The notes: generated by a model not told the origin, from the sequence alone. 64,000 nucleotides of DNA from CAVTUU01 sp045804965 (GCA_045804965.1 JBJMMD010000027.1:9045-73044); one strand, 5' to 3'; positions 24,878 through 34,075 are shown, counted from the first letter of the stretch. Numbers and translations: made by a program.

Positions 24878-24994
24878 GTTGGCTCTCCACGTGCGGACGC
24901 TCCGTGGCGATGATTGTGACGCCTGACCGCGCCGCGAGTCTACGGTTCGCCTCTCGGTCTGTCAACGACGGACCGGCGTGGAATCGCTCAGAGA

Positions 24995-26030
24995 ATGCGT
25001 GAAGAAATGAATACGCGGGACAAGAAAATCGCGATCTCGGGAGGCGGTTCATGGGGCACAACGCTTGCGTTGCTCGCGGAACGGGCAGGCCGCCGCGCGT
25101 ATCTTTGGGTCCGAGATCCAACTGCCGTCCTCCATATCCACGAACGATGAACCAACGACCGGGCGCTTCTCGGCATCCCTATTCCACAACCCATTGTGAT
25201 CACGTGCGAGATCCAACTCGCATGTGATTCGGCGGATTTGATCCTAATCGCGACTCCGAGTGGCACCATGAGAAGCGTCGCGCGGACGATTGCGCCCATT
25301 GCCGGGCGAGCGATCATCGTCAGTTGCGCCAGGGGGCTCGAGCCTGATTCGCTCAAGCGGATGACCGAGATCCTGCGCGACGAACTGACACATCAACGGG
25401 CCAATCGCATTTGCGCGCTCTCTGGACCAAACCTGGCGCTTGAAATCGCCCAAGGCAAACCTGCGACCACCGTCGTGGCAAGTGGCGAACTTTCGGCCGC
25501 GGAGGCAGTTCAGAATCTACTCATTTCCGATCAATATCGACCATGCACGAATGAGGATATTGTCGGTGTCGAAATGGTAGGAGCGCTGAAAAACATTATT
25601 GCCATTGGTGCCGGCATCGATGACGGCATAGGTGCCGGCGACAATGCCAAAGCTGCGTTCATGGCGCGAGGTTTGGCGGAGATCGCGCGGCTTGGAGTTG
25701 CGGTCCGGTGCAAGTCCACTAACCTTCCCAGGCTTGGGTGATCTCGTGGCAACGTGCGCCTGTACGCTCAGCCGCAATTACTATGTCGGTGAGCAACTGG
25801 CACAGGGACGGACACTGCCCGAGATTCAAGCCTCACTGATGCATGCCGGGGAATGTGCCTTCACGACGGCGGCCGCCCGCAAACTCGTCCACCTGCACGG
25901 TATCGAGATGCCGATCACTGAGCAGCTGTATAGCATCCTCTATGAAGACAAGCCCGCGCTCGTGGCAATCGCCGACCTCCTGCAGCGGGAGACTCAACAC
26001 GAACTGCGAGGCACCTACGGAGCAGAATAG
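24995..26030 (+). pseudogene. gpsA: Glycerol-3-phosphate dehydrogenase (NAD(P)+), broken
   Basis: The three conceptual pieces together match GpsA along its whole length. Piece one (24995-25147) has the NAD loop GGGSWGT, then codon 52 is TGA (25148-25150). The same frame continues with LLGIPIPQPIVI and SGPNLALEIAQG and VGALKNIIAIGAGI. Near 25704-25706 one extra base shifts the frame, which resumes as SPLTFPGLGDLVATC and runs to the stop at 26030. Only one substitution (CGA to TGA) and one inserted base would restore it. A restart at GTG 25196 could express only a fragment without the NAD loop. Sequencing error must be excluded. Confidence 0.88.
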
Positions 26031-26034
26031 CCGG

Positions 26035-27357
26035 TTAGGCGACCGGGGACGGTGTTCGGTTCCCGCCAAGGATCGCGGCGGAAGCGGTTAAGGGCACGAG
26101 CTGCTCGCGGGCTGGTCCAATTCCGACCATCGTGATTGGCGCGCCGATCGCGTCCTCGAGGAACTCGATATAACCCGCTGCGTTGGATGGCAAATCGCTT
26201 GCGGCACGGGCCGAGGTCAAATCCGCCTGCCAACCTGGAAGATCCGTGAACACTGGGACAACCTGGTCTAAGAGGTCATTCCGCGCGGGAATATACCCGA
26301 CCGAAACTTCGTTCAATTGGTAGGAAGTACATACGCGGATCGTCTCGAACCCATCGAGCACGTCGAGCAATGTCAGTGCGACTTCGGTCACACCATTGAG
26401 CCGAGCCACATATCGTGCCGCGACCGCGTCAAACCAGCCGGTGCGGCGAGGTCGACCGGTCGCTGTGCCATATTCGCGGCCGCGTTCGCGAATCGTTGCT
26501 CCGATCTCATCGTTCAGCTCGGTCGGAAAGGGTCCACCTCCGACGCGCGAGCCATAGGCTTTGAAGCCAGCAACGACTCGTTTCACCTGCGTTGGAGCGA
26601 CGCCCGCCCCTTGACAGGCACCGGCGGCTGTCGGAGACGACGAGGTCACATAGGGATAGGTGCCATAGTCAACGTCGAGCATTGCTCCTTGAGCGCATTC
26701 GACGACCACTTCATTGCCTGCTTCTAGCTCATCTTGCACAATGATTTCGCTTGCTGCTACATGCTCGCGCAACCGACTACCAGCCTCAACAAGCTCGCGG
26801 TAGATATCTCCACGATCGAGCGGCGGGTGGCCGTAGACGCCGGCGATTATCTGGTTCTTCGTTTCCGTCTCGCGCGAGAGTTTGCGAAGGAGCGTGGCGT
26901 CGTCGACGAGGTCAGCGACGCGAATCCCATGGCGCGAGACTTTGTCCGCGTACGCCGGTCCATTCCCGGTGCGCGTGGTGCCGATTTCGTCCTCTTCGCG
27001 GTGGGCCTCTTCGAGGCTATCGAGCAACGGATGATATGGCAGCACTACATGAGCGCGGTCAGAAATCTTGAGGTTGTTCAGAGACACGCCGCGCGCTCTG
27101 AGGTCGTCCATTTCCTTGAGCAGCGCGAGCGGATCGATGACGACACCAGCGCCGATGACACAGATGCAGTCGGGATAAAGGATGCCCGACGGCACGAGGC
27201 GCATCTTGAACACGCCGGAAGGCGTCTCGATGGTGTGACCGGCGTTGCTTCCGCCGTTCGCACGTACGACAACATGTGCCTGTGAAGCAAGCGCATCGGT
27301 CAGCTTGCCTTTCCCCTCGTCGCCCCATTGACCGCCCATGATGATTGTGGCAGGCAT
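26035..27357 (-). CDS. purA: Adenylosuccinate synthetase
   Basis: Joins IMP and aspartate using GTP, on the route to AMP. The GTP/IMP loop GGQWGDEGKGK is at residues 8-18, the catalytic His in NAGHTIE is near 41, and the conserved GRPRRTGWFDAVAARY segment is near 312. 440 residues, full length. It is convergent with the broken gpsA (four-base gap). A perfect stem-loop lies 26 bases before the start codon. Confidence 0.97.
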   Translation of the reverse strand: MPATIIMGGQWGDEGKGKLTDALASQAHVVVRANGGSNAGHTIETPSGVFKMRLVPSGILYPDCICVIGAGVVIDPLALLKEMDDLRARGVSLNNLKISDRAHVVLPYHPLLDSLEEAHREEDEIGTTRTGNGPAYADKVSRHGIRVADLVDDATLLRKLSRETETKNQIIAGVYGHPPLDRGDIYRELVEAGSRLREHVAASEIIVQDELEAGNEVVVECAQGAMLDVDYGTYPYVTSSSPTAAGACQGAGVAPTQVKRVVAGFKAYGSRVGGGPFPTELNDEIGATIRERGREYGTATGRPRRTGWFDAVAARYVARLNGVTEVALTLLDVLDGFETIRVCTSYQLNEVSVGYIPARNDLLDQVVPVFTDLPGWQADLTSARAASDLPSNAAGYIEFLEDAIGAPITMVGIGPAREQLVPLTASAAILGGNRTPSPVA

Positions 27358-27382
27358 CCCGTTGTCCCCGGCGAGTACCCGG

Positions 27383-27408
27383 CTCTCGCGGTCCTGAGTC
27401 CGCGAGAG
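27383..27408. repeat. Perfect stem-loop upstream of purA
   Basis: CTCTCGCGG (27383-27391) and CCGCGAGAG (27400-27408) pair with an 8-base loop. It is 26 bases before the purA start, so it would lie in the purA 5' leader or promoter. There is no U-tract, so it is not an ordinary terminator; the rest of the 149-base gap shows nothing else. Confidence 0.5.
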
Positions 27409-27506
27409 TTGGCGTCATTTCATTCCAACATTTACCAGTGACTATAACCGAGAGTTCTCGCCCACGACGACGGGAACCTAGGTCCGTTCATCGGCAGAAG
27501 TTTGGG

Positions 27507-28568
27507 CTACTCGGCGCCTTCCCGTATGTCCCGTAATTCCTTTATGAGCGATTTTTCTTTCGCCGAGAGTTTTTCGGGGAGTTTGAGCCGTATTTGGGCA
27601 AGTAAATCGCCGCGCTCGTTCTTGGTTGAGCGGAGTTTCGGCATTCCTTGGCCACGCAAGCGGAAGATCTTGCCGGCTTGCGTCTCCGGGGGAATCGTTA
27701 AGGCGACTTGACCGGTCGGAGTGCGCACGACCGCTTCTCCGCCGAGGAGCGCGGTGTATAGCGGCACATCAACATTGGTTTTCAAGTCGTCACCAAGTCG
27801 CTCGAACCGCGCACTCGGTTTGACGTTGACTATGAGATACGCGTCGCCAGCCGGGCCGCCGTCTTGACCGGATCCGCCCTGACCAGCGACACGAATCTTT
27901 GAGCCCGTCTGCACGCCGGCCGGAATTTTGACTTCGATCGACTTGCTTCGCTCTACCATGCCTGTGCCATCACAGGTGGGACAGGTCGTTCCGCGTGCCA
28001 ACCCGGTTCCGCCGCACGTGCCGCAGACTTCGGGAGTCTTGACTTCGAACCGGCGGGCGGTTCCCCGTAGTGCTTCTTCGAACGTTACGTCGACTTTAAG
28101 CTCAACATCTTCACCACGCCGTCGTTGGCGGCGTGACGTGAAACCTCCTGCTGCACGCCGGCCTGAGCCAAATAGAGTCTGGAAGAAATCCGAGAAACCG
28201 CCCGGTTCGCCCTGATCGAACTCAACACGAAAACCGCCATCGCTTTGGCCCGTAAACCATTGACCAAAATCCGCAGGCCGAGCACCGCCGGATGACGGAT
28301 ACGATTCGTTGCCGGTAAAGCCCGCTTCGCGGTATCGCTGCCAATCCGCCCCGTAGCGGTCGTACATCTTCCGCTTTTCTGGATCGGAGAGCACTTCGTA
28401 GGCTTCGTTCACTTCTCTAAACTTCTCTTCCGAAGCCTTCTCGCCGCGATTCACATCTGGATGATGCTTGCGCGCGAGTTTGCGGTACGCGGCGCGAATC
28501 GCTTTCTCGTCAGCGCTGGATTCAACGCCGAGCGTCTTGTAGTAATCTCGAAACTGCACTGTCGCCAT
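27507..28568 (-). CDS. dnaJ: DnaJ-type co-chaperone with a half zinc finger
   Basis: Hsp40 that delivers substrates to DnaK. The J domain is at residues 8-72 with HPD at 36-38. A Gly/Phe-rich region (about 80-145) follows. The zinc region holds only two CxxCxGxG repeats (Cys181/Cys184 and Cys195/Cys198), where DnaJ proteins normally have four. The substrate-binding beta domains run to the end, and 353 residues is near the usual length. The upstream in-frame ATG at 28712 is unlikely; ATG 28568 (MATVQFRDYYKTL) has AAGGTG upstream. No dnaK or grpE is adjacent. Confidence 0.93.
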   Translation of the reverse strand: MATVQFRDYYKTLGVESSADEKAIRAAYRKLARKHHPDVNRGEKASEEKFREVNEAYEVLSDPEKRKMYDRYGADWQRYREAGFTGNESYPSSGGARPADFGQWFTGQSDGGFRVEFDQGEPGGFSDFFQTLFGSGRRAAGGFTSRRQRRRGEDVELKVDVTFEEALRGTARRFEVKTPEVCGTCGGTGLARGTTCPTCDGTGMVERSKSIEVKIPAGVQTGSKIRVAGQGGSGQDGGPAGDAYLIVNVKPSARFERLGDDLKTNVDVPLYTALLGGEAVVRTPTGQVALTIPPETQAGKIFRLRGQGMPKLRSTKNERGDLLAQIRLKLPEKLSAKEKSLIKELRDIREGAE

Positions 28569-28629
28569 CGTTAACACCTTAAAGATTGCTTCATGTGTAG
28601 TGTAAAACTTGAGTCGATAAGACGCAACC

Positions 28630-29217
28630 CTAAGGCTGTGTCGTTGGCCTCGTCCGCGACCGGCCGAATGACAGCCGCTGGACGCTCCGATAGGACCAGA
28701 AAAGGAACGCACCGCTGATCGTAAACAAAATCAGTGCAGCAATCGGCACCAAAATAGCTAACACTGAGGTCAGGCCGGAGACGGCATCCTCAAGCAGGCT
28801 GACGATTGGGTTGCCCATTCCACCCGTCGACATGGTGATGTGCGGACGGGAAAGTGCCTTGATCGTGTGCACGGCGACCGCGATCAGCAAGCCGATGATC
28901 ATGCCGACCACGGGATTGAGGGAGCGGTTGTCGTTAATCACAGCCATCATCAGGAAGGCGCCTGCGGCAGGCCGAATCACGGATTGGATGAGGTCGTTGG
29001 CGTGGTCAATCCCGGGGATTTTGTCGGCGACGAGTTCAATCGTCAGCAAGACGATGAGAGCGAGGATGGTCCACGTCGATGCGATGAAGTCGTACGGTGT
29101 GCCGAGATTGACTCGATCGGTAATGCGATCCGCGAGCGCCAGCACAAGCAGGGGCAGATACGCGTTCAGCCCCGCCGAGGCCGCGAGGCAGATGCCCGTG
29201 ATAATGGGATAAGACAA
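28630..29217 (-). CDS. DUF4126 family membrane protein
   Basis: 195 residues with five or six membrane helices. The N-terminus (GICLAASAGLNAYLPLLVLALAD) and the segment DKIPGIDHANDLIQSVIRPAAG near residues 64-86 are hallmarks of DUF4126. The function is unknown. It starts with TTG at 29217, preceded by GGAGG at seven bases. A 17-base inverted repeat lies just upstream, and a DUF4013 membrane protein precedes it on the same strand. Confidence 0.8.
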   Translation of the reverse strand: MSYPIITGICLAASAGLNAYLPLLVLALADRITDRVNLGTPYDFIASTWTILALIVLLTIELVADKIPGIDHANDLIQSVIRPAAGAFLMMAVINDNRSLNPVVGMIIGLLIAVAVHTIKALSRPHITMSTGGMGNPIVSLLEDAVSGLTSVLAILVPIAALILFTISGAFLFWSYRSVQRLSFGRSRTRPTTQP

Positions 29218-29239
29218 GAGAACGCCTCCACCGCGTTTC

Positions 29240-29283
29240 GCCTCGCGGCCAGTCCGATCAGATTCGCGGACTGGCCGCGAGGC
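29240..29283. repeat. Long perfect hairpin between DUF4013 and DUF4126 genes
   Basis: The arms GCCTCGCGGCCAGTCCG (29240-29256) and CGGACTGGCCGCGAGGC (29267-29283) are perfect 17-base complements around a 10-base loop. The next base pair outward fails. No U-tract follows on the minus strand (GCGAAACGC), so termination of the upstream gene is possible but not textbook. The structure ends 22 bases before the DUF4126 start codon. Confidence 0.75.
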
Positions 29284-29367
29284 ATGTGAGGTGGATTGTG
29301 CATGAAAAGCCTTAGATTGTTCGAGATCCTCGATTCCCCGAGGCGGACTTGATTCGCTTGCTCGCTT

Positions 29368-29985
29368 TTAAAAAGCCTGCTGAGTCGGGGTCGGGGTTGA
29401 TCCGAGGGACCGCCTATATGCTTGGGATGCAAGATGCGCATTCACCAACGAGACGTATACCAACGTGAACAGCACACCGACGCAGAGACCAATTAGGCCT
29501 GCGACGGCGATGATGGCGAGGACGAAACCGAGAACATAGATCGTCAAGTAATCGCCGATGTTCGCAGTCACGCGGCTGATGATCGCCTGGAATTGCAAGC
29601 CGTCGGAGATCTTGCCGGTTTGCGCAAAGGGCGGAAGAACCGCCGCGACAACGACGCTCCCCAACACGCCGATGATGAATGAGAGGCATTGAAATACGAA
29701 TCCGCCGATTTGATCGAAAATCGCGGTGACGATAATGATGGGAATCCACCAGATTAAGGTCACGATAAACGCGCTCAACCCGTCCATGAAAAGGGCACCA
29801 AGATCGTCCCACTCAGGCAATGGCAAATCGGTGCCGGAAAGCACGTTCCGCATGACGCGAATGCCATAACCGCCGACCACGAACCAACCAAATATCGGAA
29901 TAATGAGCAGAAGGCCGCCGATAACGATTTTCTTCAGCCAATTTGGATCTTGAAACGTGTAGCCAAAGGCGCGCCCGATGTCCAT
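29368..29985 (-). CDS. DUF4013 family membrane protein
   Basis: 205 residues with about five hydrophobic segments. The N-terminus (MDIGRAFGYTFQDPNWLKKI, then GGYGIRVMRNVLSG and LPEWDDLGALFMDGL) is typical of DUF4013, a family of integral membrane proteins with no known activity. The ATG at 29985 has CAGGAGGC at a good distance. The 236-base gap toward lexA holds the lexA terminator and the promoter of this gene. Confidence 0.8.
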   Translation of the reverse strand: MDIGRAFGYTFQDPNWLKKIVIGGLLLIIPIFGWFVVGGYGIRVMRNVLSGTDLPLPEWDDLGALFMDGLSAFIVTLIWWIPIIIVTAIFDQIGGFVFQCLSFIIGVLGSVVVAAVLPPFAQTGKISDGLQFQAIISRVTANIGDYLTIYVLGFVLAIIAVAGLIGLCVGVLFTLVYVSLVNAHLASQAYRRSLGSTPTPTQQAF

Positions 29986-30168
29986 GCAGCCGTGCCTCCT
30001 GAAAGGACTTTAATGCGAACGTATACAACTCGCGGGATCGCGATCGATCTTATCACCAATTCCAGTGTTCGTACATATGGGAAAGAAATACCATTCGCTT
30101 TGCCAAGATTAATGAACGCGAATCGATGGGCTTTCAAAGTGGATTAGAAACCGCGAATGAACAACAAG

Positions 30169-30195
30169 CGTCCCCAGGCCATTGGCCTGGGGACG
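30169..30195 (-). terminator. Intrinsic terminator of lexA
   Basis: CGTCCCCAGGCC (30169-30180) pairs with GGCCTGGGGACG (30184-30195) as a 12-base perfect stem with a 3-base loop, 27 bases beyond the lexA stop. On the minus strand it is followed by CTTGTTGTTC, a moderate U-rich tract. Confidence 0.75.
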
Positions 30196-30221
30196 GCAAG
30201 TACCTGAATAGCTCAACTTTT

Positions 30222-30860
30222 TTAGTCGATTGCGCGAACCACGGTCACGAGCTTGCCCTGGATTTCGCAGTTATCCGGCGACGTAAAGATCGGATTCATC
30301 GTTGCATTCGCCGGCTGCAAGCGCACGCGGTCACCTTCATGATAGAAGCGCTTGAGGGTCGTTTCTTTCTGATCCCGCAGCCAGACAGCGACTGTTTCGC
30401 CATTCTCGCACGTTTGCTGATGCCTGAGGAGAACGATATCGCCATCGTTGATTAGCGCGTCGATCATCGACAGACCCTTGACGCGCAGGGCGAAAAGATC
30501 GCGACCTCCGTCCGGTACAAGGTCGCCGCTCAATTCGATCGTTTCAATCGGCTCGGCACCGATCAAATCGTCGGGCACCGGAATCGGCTCACCAGCGGCG
30601 ATCTGACCAACAACAGGGATTGCGACGATATTGCGCCGGCTCGACCCGCGATGAACAAGTTCGATACCACGCGAAATGTTCTTATTACGCCGAATGTAAT
30701 TTCGGCCTTCGAGCACTTTAAGGTTGTAATCGACGACACTCGTTGACGAAATAGCCAACTCACGCTGGATATCGCGGATCGTCGGCGGGTAATCATTTTC
30801 ATCGAGGAAGCGCTCGATAAAACCTAAAATTGAGCGCTGCCTGCGGGACAGATCCTTCAT
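30222..30860 (-). CDS. lexA: LexA repressor, autocleaving SOS regulator
   Basis: Repressor of the SOS response; RecA filaments trigger self-cleavage. Residues 1-65 form the winged-helix DNA-binding domain (PPTIRDIQRELAISSTSVVDYNLKVL). The cleavage site is Ala89-Gly90 (IAAGEP), with catalytic Ser131 in GLSMID and Lys170 in TTLKRF. An ATG five codons earlier (30875) is in frame, but ATG 30860 (MKDLSRRQRS) has GAGGA at eight bases and matches the family start. 212 residues. The promoter contains a consensus LexA box, so the gene is autoregulated. Confidence 0.97.
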   Translation of the reverse strand: MKDLSRRQRSILGFIERFLDENDYPPTIRDIQRELAISSTSVVDYNLKVLEGRNYIRRNKNISRGIELVHRGSSRRNIVAIPVVGQIAAGEPIPVPDDLIGAEPIETIELSGDLVPDGGRDLFALRVKGLSMIDALINDGDIVLLRHQQTCENGETVAVWLRDQKETTLKRFYHEGDRVRLQPANATMNPIFTSPDNCEIQGKLVTVVRAID

Positions 30861-30923
30861 CTTCTTTGTCCTCATGTCACGGTAGCTGATTACAATTTGA
30901 GCACCGTGTCGTCTCTAAGGCGC

Positions 30924-30953
30924 ATTATAAGGACGAACAAGTGTTCGTGTCAA
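30924..30953 (-). promoter_or_regulatory. lexA promoter with LexA operator in the spacer
   Basis: On the minus strand TTGACA (30948-30953) and TATAAT (30924-30929) are separated by 18 bases, a perfect sigma-70 promoter. The palindromic LexA box CGAACAAGTGTTCG (30934-30947) sits entirely within the spacer, where LexA would block polymerase directly. The box matches the Gram-positive consensus CGAAC-N4-GTTCG in both halves. Confidence 0.92.
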
Positions 30954-31085
30954 CCGTGGTTGGTGCCAATGGGGGATTCGCGGGCCGCTCACGAGGTTCT
31001 AGCATCACTCCAGCGTGACTTCCGCAAAGCGGGCACGGTCGGTTTCCGCGTGAAATGATTCGACCAGGCTGGGAACGGCGCACCT

Positions 31086-31652
31086 ATGTTCAACTGGGTT
31101 GATTACGCCATTCTGTTGTCGTTCATGGTGATCGTTGGTTTCGGTTTCTTTGGCGGTATAGCCAAGGTTTCGGCCGCCATCATCTCCATTTATGCCTCGT
31201 CGATCCTGGCTGCAGCGTTCTATCGGCCGACGACCAATGCTCTCCAGCGCGTCTTTTCGAACCTCGGTCAGACTCTTGGCGAACTCATCACGTTCGTCGT
31301 TCTCTTCCTCGTGTTTTCCGCGGTTCTCACAATGATCGTTGCGAGATGGTTCACCGGTGTCAGACTTCCAAGACGATTCCTTCTCGTGGATAATATCGGC
31401 GGCGTCGTGCTCGGTCTGGTCCTTTCGGCCATGGCATTGACATTCGCGGCGCTCTTTTTGACCGTAGTTTTGCAGGCGCTCAATCAAACTGTCAGTCTGA
31501 CTGGCTCAGATTCCGTGCTCGGGTTCGCGCGCAGCCAAATCAGAGAGTCGGAGCTTGTACCGCTCTTTTTGCGGCTGGCGCCCCTGGTTTCACACGCGGT
31601 TTCGCCATGGTTCCCGAGCGGTCTGCCGCCAATTATTGATGGAGCGTCATAG
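31086..31652 (+). CDS. CvpA family membrane protein
   Basis: 188 residues with four membrane helices (about 5-25, 30-50, 65-90 and 105-130) and a soluble C-terminal tail. The N-terminus FNWVDYAILLSFMVIVGFGFFGG matches CvpA, a family tied to colicin V export and envelope stress in Proteobacteria but broadly conserved with no settled function. It ends 15 bases before mutS2, a pairing seen in many Gram-positive genomes. Confidence 0.85.
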   Translation: MFNWVDYAILLSFMVIVGFGFFGGIAKVSAAIISIYASSILAAAFYRPTTNALQRVFSNLGQTLGELITFVVLFLVFSAVLTMIVARWFTGVRLPRRFLLVDNIGGVVLGLVLSAMALTFAALFLTVVLQALNQTVSLTGSDSVLGFARSQIRESELVPLFLRLAPLVSHAVSPWFPSGLPPIIDGAS

Positions 31653-31667
31653 GGGCACGCGTTCCCT

Positions 31668-34067
31668 GTGGCCGCAAACGACTCGCTCGACATCGTGCGC
31701 AAACTCGAACTCGATCAGGTTCTGCAGCGACTTTCCCAGCGCTGCAGATTTAGCGTTGCCATGGAGCGCGCGCTTGAGCTTGGGCCCAGCGGCGACTCGT
31801 CGACCGTCAAGTACCTCCTGAGCGTCACCGCGGAAGCGGTCGATCTCTTGACCAATTTTCCGGACATTTCCATCGGCGGCGCTCGCGATATTCGATTGCT
31901 CGTGGAACGGGCGGAAAAGGGCGGACGCCTCGCCTCGACCGAGCTCTTGCTCGTGCACGATATGGTGCATGCGTCTCGAAATCTCCGGCGCTCGTTCATG
32001 CGGTTGCCGGACGTCGACGCGCGTTATCCAGCGCTGCTCGATTTCGCCATCCATTTGGCTGATTTGCCTGATATCGAGGCCGATATCGCGAGGTCGATCG
32101 GTCCGCGCGGCGACGTGCTCGACACTGCCAGTCCGGAGCTGAGCAAAATCCGCCGGGATGTGCGAGTTGCCCATTCACGCCTGATGGATCGCTTGAATGG
32201 GATGCTGACGGGAGGACGGTTCGGCGCGGCAATTCAAGATGCGATCATCACAACCCGCGATGGGCGCTATGTGATTCCAATCAAGGCCGAAGCCCGAGCG
32301 CAGGTACCCGGTGTTGTCCATGACACATCGGCGAGTGGTCAAACACTGTTCATCGAGCCGATCGACGTGGTCGAGTTGAACAATCGATGGCGGGAACAGA
32401 TTCTCGCCGAGCAGCACGAGATCGATCGTATCCTCGACATGTTGAGCGCTCAAATCGGCGACAAGGCGGAGGCGCTCAATCTCACGGTCGACGCAGTCGC
32501 GGCGATCGACCTGGCGATGGCGAAAGGGCTGCTTGCCTTTGACATGAAAGCCAGCCGACCTTCGCTCTGGGAAGGAGGGGGAGATGGGCAACCGGAAGGG
32601 CATGGATTGCATCGAATCTCGCTCATTCGGGCCCGGCATCCATTACTCGATCCGGCGACAGTCGTCCCGATTGACATTCAACTCGGGGAGTCATTTCGCG
32701 TCTTGTTGATCACGGGGCCGAATACGGGCGGTAAGACAGTTGCGCTCAAGACAGTTGGCTTGCTTTCGCTGATGGCCCAAGTTGGACTTTATGTCCCAGC
32801 CGAGGATGGGTCGAGTTTGAGCGTCTTTCCCGCCATTTTCGTCGACATCGGTGACGAGCAGAGCATCGCCCAGAGTCTCTCAACGTTCTCGTCGCACATG
32901 CGCACAGTCATCGCCATGTTGCGACAAGTCACACCCGATAGCCTTGTCCTCTTGGACGAGCTTGGGGCGGGGACCGATCCGCAAGAGGGCTCGGCACTTG
33001 CGCGCGCAATCATCGCGTCGCTCCTCGACGCCGGCCCGTTGGTGATCGCGACAACGCACTATTCGGAAGTAAAAGCATTCGCGTATGCGACCCCAGGCGT
33101 TGAAAACGCCAGTGTCGAATTCGACGTCGCGACGCTCGGGCCTACATACCGGTTGACGATCGGCGTGCCGGGGAGATCGAACGCGCTCGCGATCGCGCGC
33201 AGGCTTGGCATGCCGCCGAACGTAATCGAGCTGGCGTCGACATATGTGGACCCCGAAGAGGTTCGAGCAGACGCGTTGCTCGAAGACATCCGCCAGAAAC
33301 AAGTCGAAGCTGCAGAGGCTCGGCGGCGCGCCGCCGAAACCGAGCAAGAAAGCAACCAGCTGCGCAGAGTGATTACGCGCGAGCTGCGTGAAGCTGAAAG
33401 CGCTCGGCAAACGGCTCGTGAGGAGGCACTTGCGGAGGCTGAAGCCGAGCTCACTGAGATTCGGCAATTGCTTAAGCGGTTACAACGTGAGCGAGAGTCG
33501 GTCGCAGTGACCCGCGAGCATATTGAACAACGCCGGCAAGAAGTCGAGCACGCGGGAGAAACGCTCCGCGAGTTCAAGCGACAACGCGCTCCCGCGCGAC
33601 GAAGTCAAGCTGGCGAACGACCGATCCGTGCCGGCGACCGGGTTGCGGTGAGCGCGCTCAATCAAGAAGGCGACGTCGTCGAAGTTGATGGCGATTTCGC
33701 TGAGGTCCAGCTTGGATCATTGAAACTTCGGCACGCGTTGGAGGGATTGACGCGCGTCGGCAAGGCCCGAAAAGCAGATCAGGAGCAGCCCGTCCACAAG
33801 CCGCAACAGATCGAATATGTTCCCATGGAGCTCGATATTCGTGGCCATCGCGCCGCCGAAGTCGAAGGTATGCTCGATCGCTATCTCGACGACGCCTACC
33901 GCTCAGGACTTCCCCTTGTCCGCATCATCCATGGTAAGGGCACCGGCGCATTACGGCAGGTCGTCCGCGACTATTTGAACAACAGCCCCATTGTGGCTCG
34001 ACATGAGCTCGCCGCCGCATTGGAAGGCGGTGAAGGCGCAACCGTCGCTTACATGCGAGAGCACTAG
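31668..34067 (+). CDS. mutS2: Endonuclease MutS2
   Basis: MutS-family ATPase with a C-terminal nuclease domain; it suppresses recombination or acts in rescue of collided ribosomes depending on the species. The clamp and core helices fill residues 1-320, Walker A GPNTGGKT lies near 350, and Walker B (LVLLDELGAGTDPQEG) near 426. A long charged coiled coil runs from about 530 to 645. The Smr domain (LDIRGHRAAEVEGML, then HGKGTGALR) occupies about 722-799. It lacks the mismatch-binding N-terminal domain of MutS. The start is GTG at 31668. Confidence 0.96.
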   Translation: MAANDSLDIVRKLELDQVLQRLSQRCRFSVAMERALELGPSGDSSTVKYLLSVTAEAVDLLTNFPDISIGGARDIRLLVERAEKGGRLASTELLLVHDMVHASRNLRRSFMRLPDVDARYPALLDFAIHLADLPDIEADIARSIGPRGDVLDTASPELSKIRRDVRVAHSRLMDRLNGMLTGGRFGAAIQDAIITTRDGRYVIPIKAEARAQVPGVVHDTSASGQTLFIEPIDVVELNNRWREQILAEQHEIDRILDMLSAQIGDKAEALNLTVDAVAAIDLAMAKGLLAFDMKASRPSLWEGGGDGQPEGHGLHRISLIRARHPLLDPATVVPIDIQLGESFRVLLITGPNTGGKTVALKTVGLLSLMAQVGLYVPAEDGSSLSVFPAIFVDIGDEQSIAQSLSTFSSHMRTVIAMLRQVTPDSLVLLDELGAGTDPQEGSALARAIIASLLDAGPLVIATTHYSEVKAFAYATPGVENASVEFDVATLGPTYRLTIGVPGRSNALAIARRLGMPPNVIELASTYVDPEEVRADALLEDIRQKQVEAAEARRRAAETEQESNQLRRVITRELREAESARQTAREEALAEAEAELTEIRQLLKRLQRERESVAVTREHIEQRRQEVEHAGETLREFKRQRAPARRSQAGERPIRAGDRVAVSALNQEGDVVEVDGDFAEVQLGSLKLRHALEGLTRVGKARKADQEQPVHKPQQIEYVPMELDIRGHRAAEVEGMLDRYLDDAYRSGLPLVRIIHGKGTGALRQVVRDYLNNSPIVARHELAAALEGGEGATVAYMREH

Positions 34068-34075
34068 AAATCGTG

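Noticed and set aside
25148..25150. Possible TGA recoding (selenocysteine or reassigned TGA) in gpsA
   Set aside because: TGA serves as the stop in other intact genes of the window, the expected residue is Arg, no SECIS-like structure was seen, and the same gene has an independent frameshift.
29986..30075. CGAAC and GTTCG half-sites upstream of the DUF4013 gene, suggesting a further LexA box
   Set aside because: The half-sites are far apart and do not form CGAAC-N4-GTTCG; only the sites at 268-281 and 30934-30947 have the right spacing.
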